From Dactylosporangium siamense (lineage in GTDB: Bacteria; Actinomycetota; Actinomycetes; Mycobacteriales; Micromonosporaceae): a DNA stretch of 64,000 nt. Positions 63,214 to 64,000 of the stretch are shown piece after piece. Made by a program: the position numbers and the translations under genes. Positions within the stretch are counted from its first letter, which is position 1. Every line of letters starts with the position of its first letter. The notes under the pieces were generated by a model. It saw only the letters and a list, made by a program, of their open reading frames with translations, was not told the DNA's origin and did not search any database. Where the stretch lies: positions 1 through 64,000 of the forward strand of contig NZ_BONQ01000018.1 of NCBI RefSeq assembly GCF_016862795.1. Reading direction: 5' to 3'.

Positions 63214-64000
63214 ATGACGACCGCAGCACTCGCCCGCGGCGCGAACACCGCGATCGACGAGACGGCGGTCGAGGCCCGCGTGGCCTGGCGCGCCGGCGCG
63301 ACCGTCGACGCGTGCGCGCTGCTCGTCGGCGAGGGCGGCAAGGTGCGCGGCGACGCCGACTTCGTGTTCTACAACCAGCCGCGGGACGGGTCGGGCGCGG
63401 TGTCGTTGCGTACCGACGGATCCAACGCGGCGAACCTCGCCGTCGACCTCGCACGCGTGCCCGCGGACGTCGCCGGTGTCGTCATCGCCGGCTCGATGGA
63501 CACCGGCACGTTCGACGCGGTGCCGGGCCTCGAGGTCACCGTCCGGGGCCCGGGCGGCCGGGTCCTCGCGAGCTTCCCGGTGCGCGACGTCGAGCCGGTC
63601 ACCGCGATGGTGTTCGGCGAGTTCTACCGGCGGCAGGGGCGCTGGAAGTTCCGCGCCATCGGGCAGGGCTGGGACTCCGGGCTCGACGGCCTGGTGACGG
63701 CCTATGGCGTGACGGTCACCTCGTCGCCTTCCTTGCCTGCGGCGCCTCCCTTGCCTGCCGCGCCTCCCTTGCCTGCCGCGCCTCCCTTGCCTGCCGCGCC
63801 TCCCTTGCCTGCCACGCCTGCGTCGCCTTCCTTGCCTGCGGCGCCGTCCTCGCCCCGGCCGGACTGGTATCCGGCGCACGGAAACCCTTCCCAGTTGCGC
63901 TGGTGGAACGGCACCGAGTGGAGCGTGCAGACGGTGCCGCTCATCCACGACACGCCCACCGTCTGCGGGCGGTGCGGCGGGCCGAAGTACCGCAACCACG
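63214..64000 (+). CDS. TerD-family protein with Pro/Ala repeat linker, cut by window end
   Basis: The first 262 residues are present and the frame is still open at the window end. Residues 1-170 form a TerD domain ([57 protein letters not shown]), with the Asp-rich DADFVFYNQ calcium-binding block shared with the exonuclease-TerD fusion. A linker of PPLPAA hexapeptides follows (63720-63840), encoded by 18-bp DNA repeats. Then comes a DUF2510-like strand ([20 protein letters not shown]) and the start of a zinc ribbon (CGRCGGPKY). The start has a near-perfect GGAGGTGA. TerD proteins belong to stress and tellurite-resistance networks. Confidence 0.85.
   Translation, partial: MTTAALARGANTAIDETAVEARVAWRAGATVDACALLVGEGGKVRGDADFVFYNQPRDGSGAVSLRTDGSNAANLAVDLARVPADVAGVVIAGSMDTGTFDAVPGLEVTVRGPGGRVLASFPVRDVEPVTAMVFGEFYRRQGRWKFRAIGQGWDSGLDGLVTAYGVTVTSSPSLPAAPPLPAAPPLPAAPPLPAAPPLPATPASPSLPAAPSSPRPDWYPAHGNPSQLRWWNGTEWSVQTVPLIHDTPTVCGRCGGPKYRNH

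Overview
The window is actinobacterial DNA: very GC-rich, strong third-position GC, frequent GTG starts, stop-start overlaps and several start codons sitting 6-7 bases after a -10-like hexamer (leaderless transcripts). Secreted polymer-degrading enzymes (chitinase, GH16 glucanase, alpha-xylosidase, lipase, polyester hydrolase) and a chemoreceptor behind a FliA/WhiG-type promoter fit a soil member of the Micromonosporaceae such as an Actinoplanes-like organism. That placement is inference.

Layout. 1-4.3 kb: secreted lipase, small proteins, a PET-hydrolase/cutinase-like enzyme and a membrane protein. 4.3-22.1 kb: a class C beta-lactamase/esterase-type gene split by a 16.5 kb prophage. The prophage has a large serine integrase at its right end, 12-bp direct repeats at both ends, and a leftward head-and-tail operon: HNH nuclease, large terminase, portal, protease-capsid fusion, connector, tail terminator and tube, frameshifted tail chaperone, tape measure, beta-helix tail spike, tail tip protein. 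I see no lysis gene, no recognisable repressor and no complete replication module. Removing the element and one repeat copy restores a 414-residue hydrolase frame exactly.

22.1-35.5 kb: acyl-CoA binding protein, MmcQ/YjbR protein, a GH31 alpha-xylosidase with a perfect 20-bp palindromic operator and a convergent LacI regulator, a decayed ThuA/PKD/CBM pseudogene, a free-standing condensation-domain protein behind a tiny leader ORF and hairpin, a Vps62-like protein with a duplicated 3' end, a chemoreceptor, a PadR/HAAS membrane pair and a GH16 glucanase with a palindromic operator.

35.5-45.8 kb: PucR regulator, then a Baeyer-Villiger monooxygenase, hydrolase and short-chain dehydrogenase operon that resembles the mycobacterial mymA layout, a divergent TetR/MFS efflux pair with a long inverted repeat, a Cys-rich YidD-like protein, a small potassium channel, an RtcB homologue, a lipoprotein and a fatty acid hydroxylase-family membrane protein.

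45.8-64 kb: an exonuclease-BRCT-TerD fusion, a DUF4139 protein, a class II aldolase-like protein with two GT2 glycosyltransferases and an MFS transporter, an alpha/beta hydrolase, an NRAMP manganese transporter next to a Mn-dependent oxalate decarboxylase, a multidomain chitinase, a DUF218-like protein, an ABM monooxygenase and a TerD-family gene cut by the window end. A family of about 50-bp near-perfect palindromes recurs three times just after stop codons.
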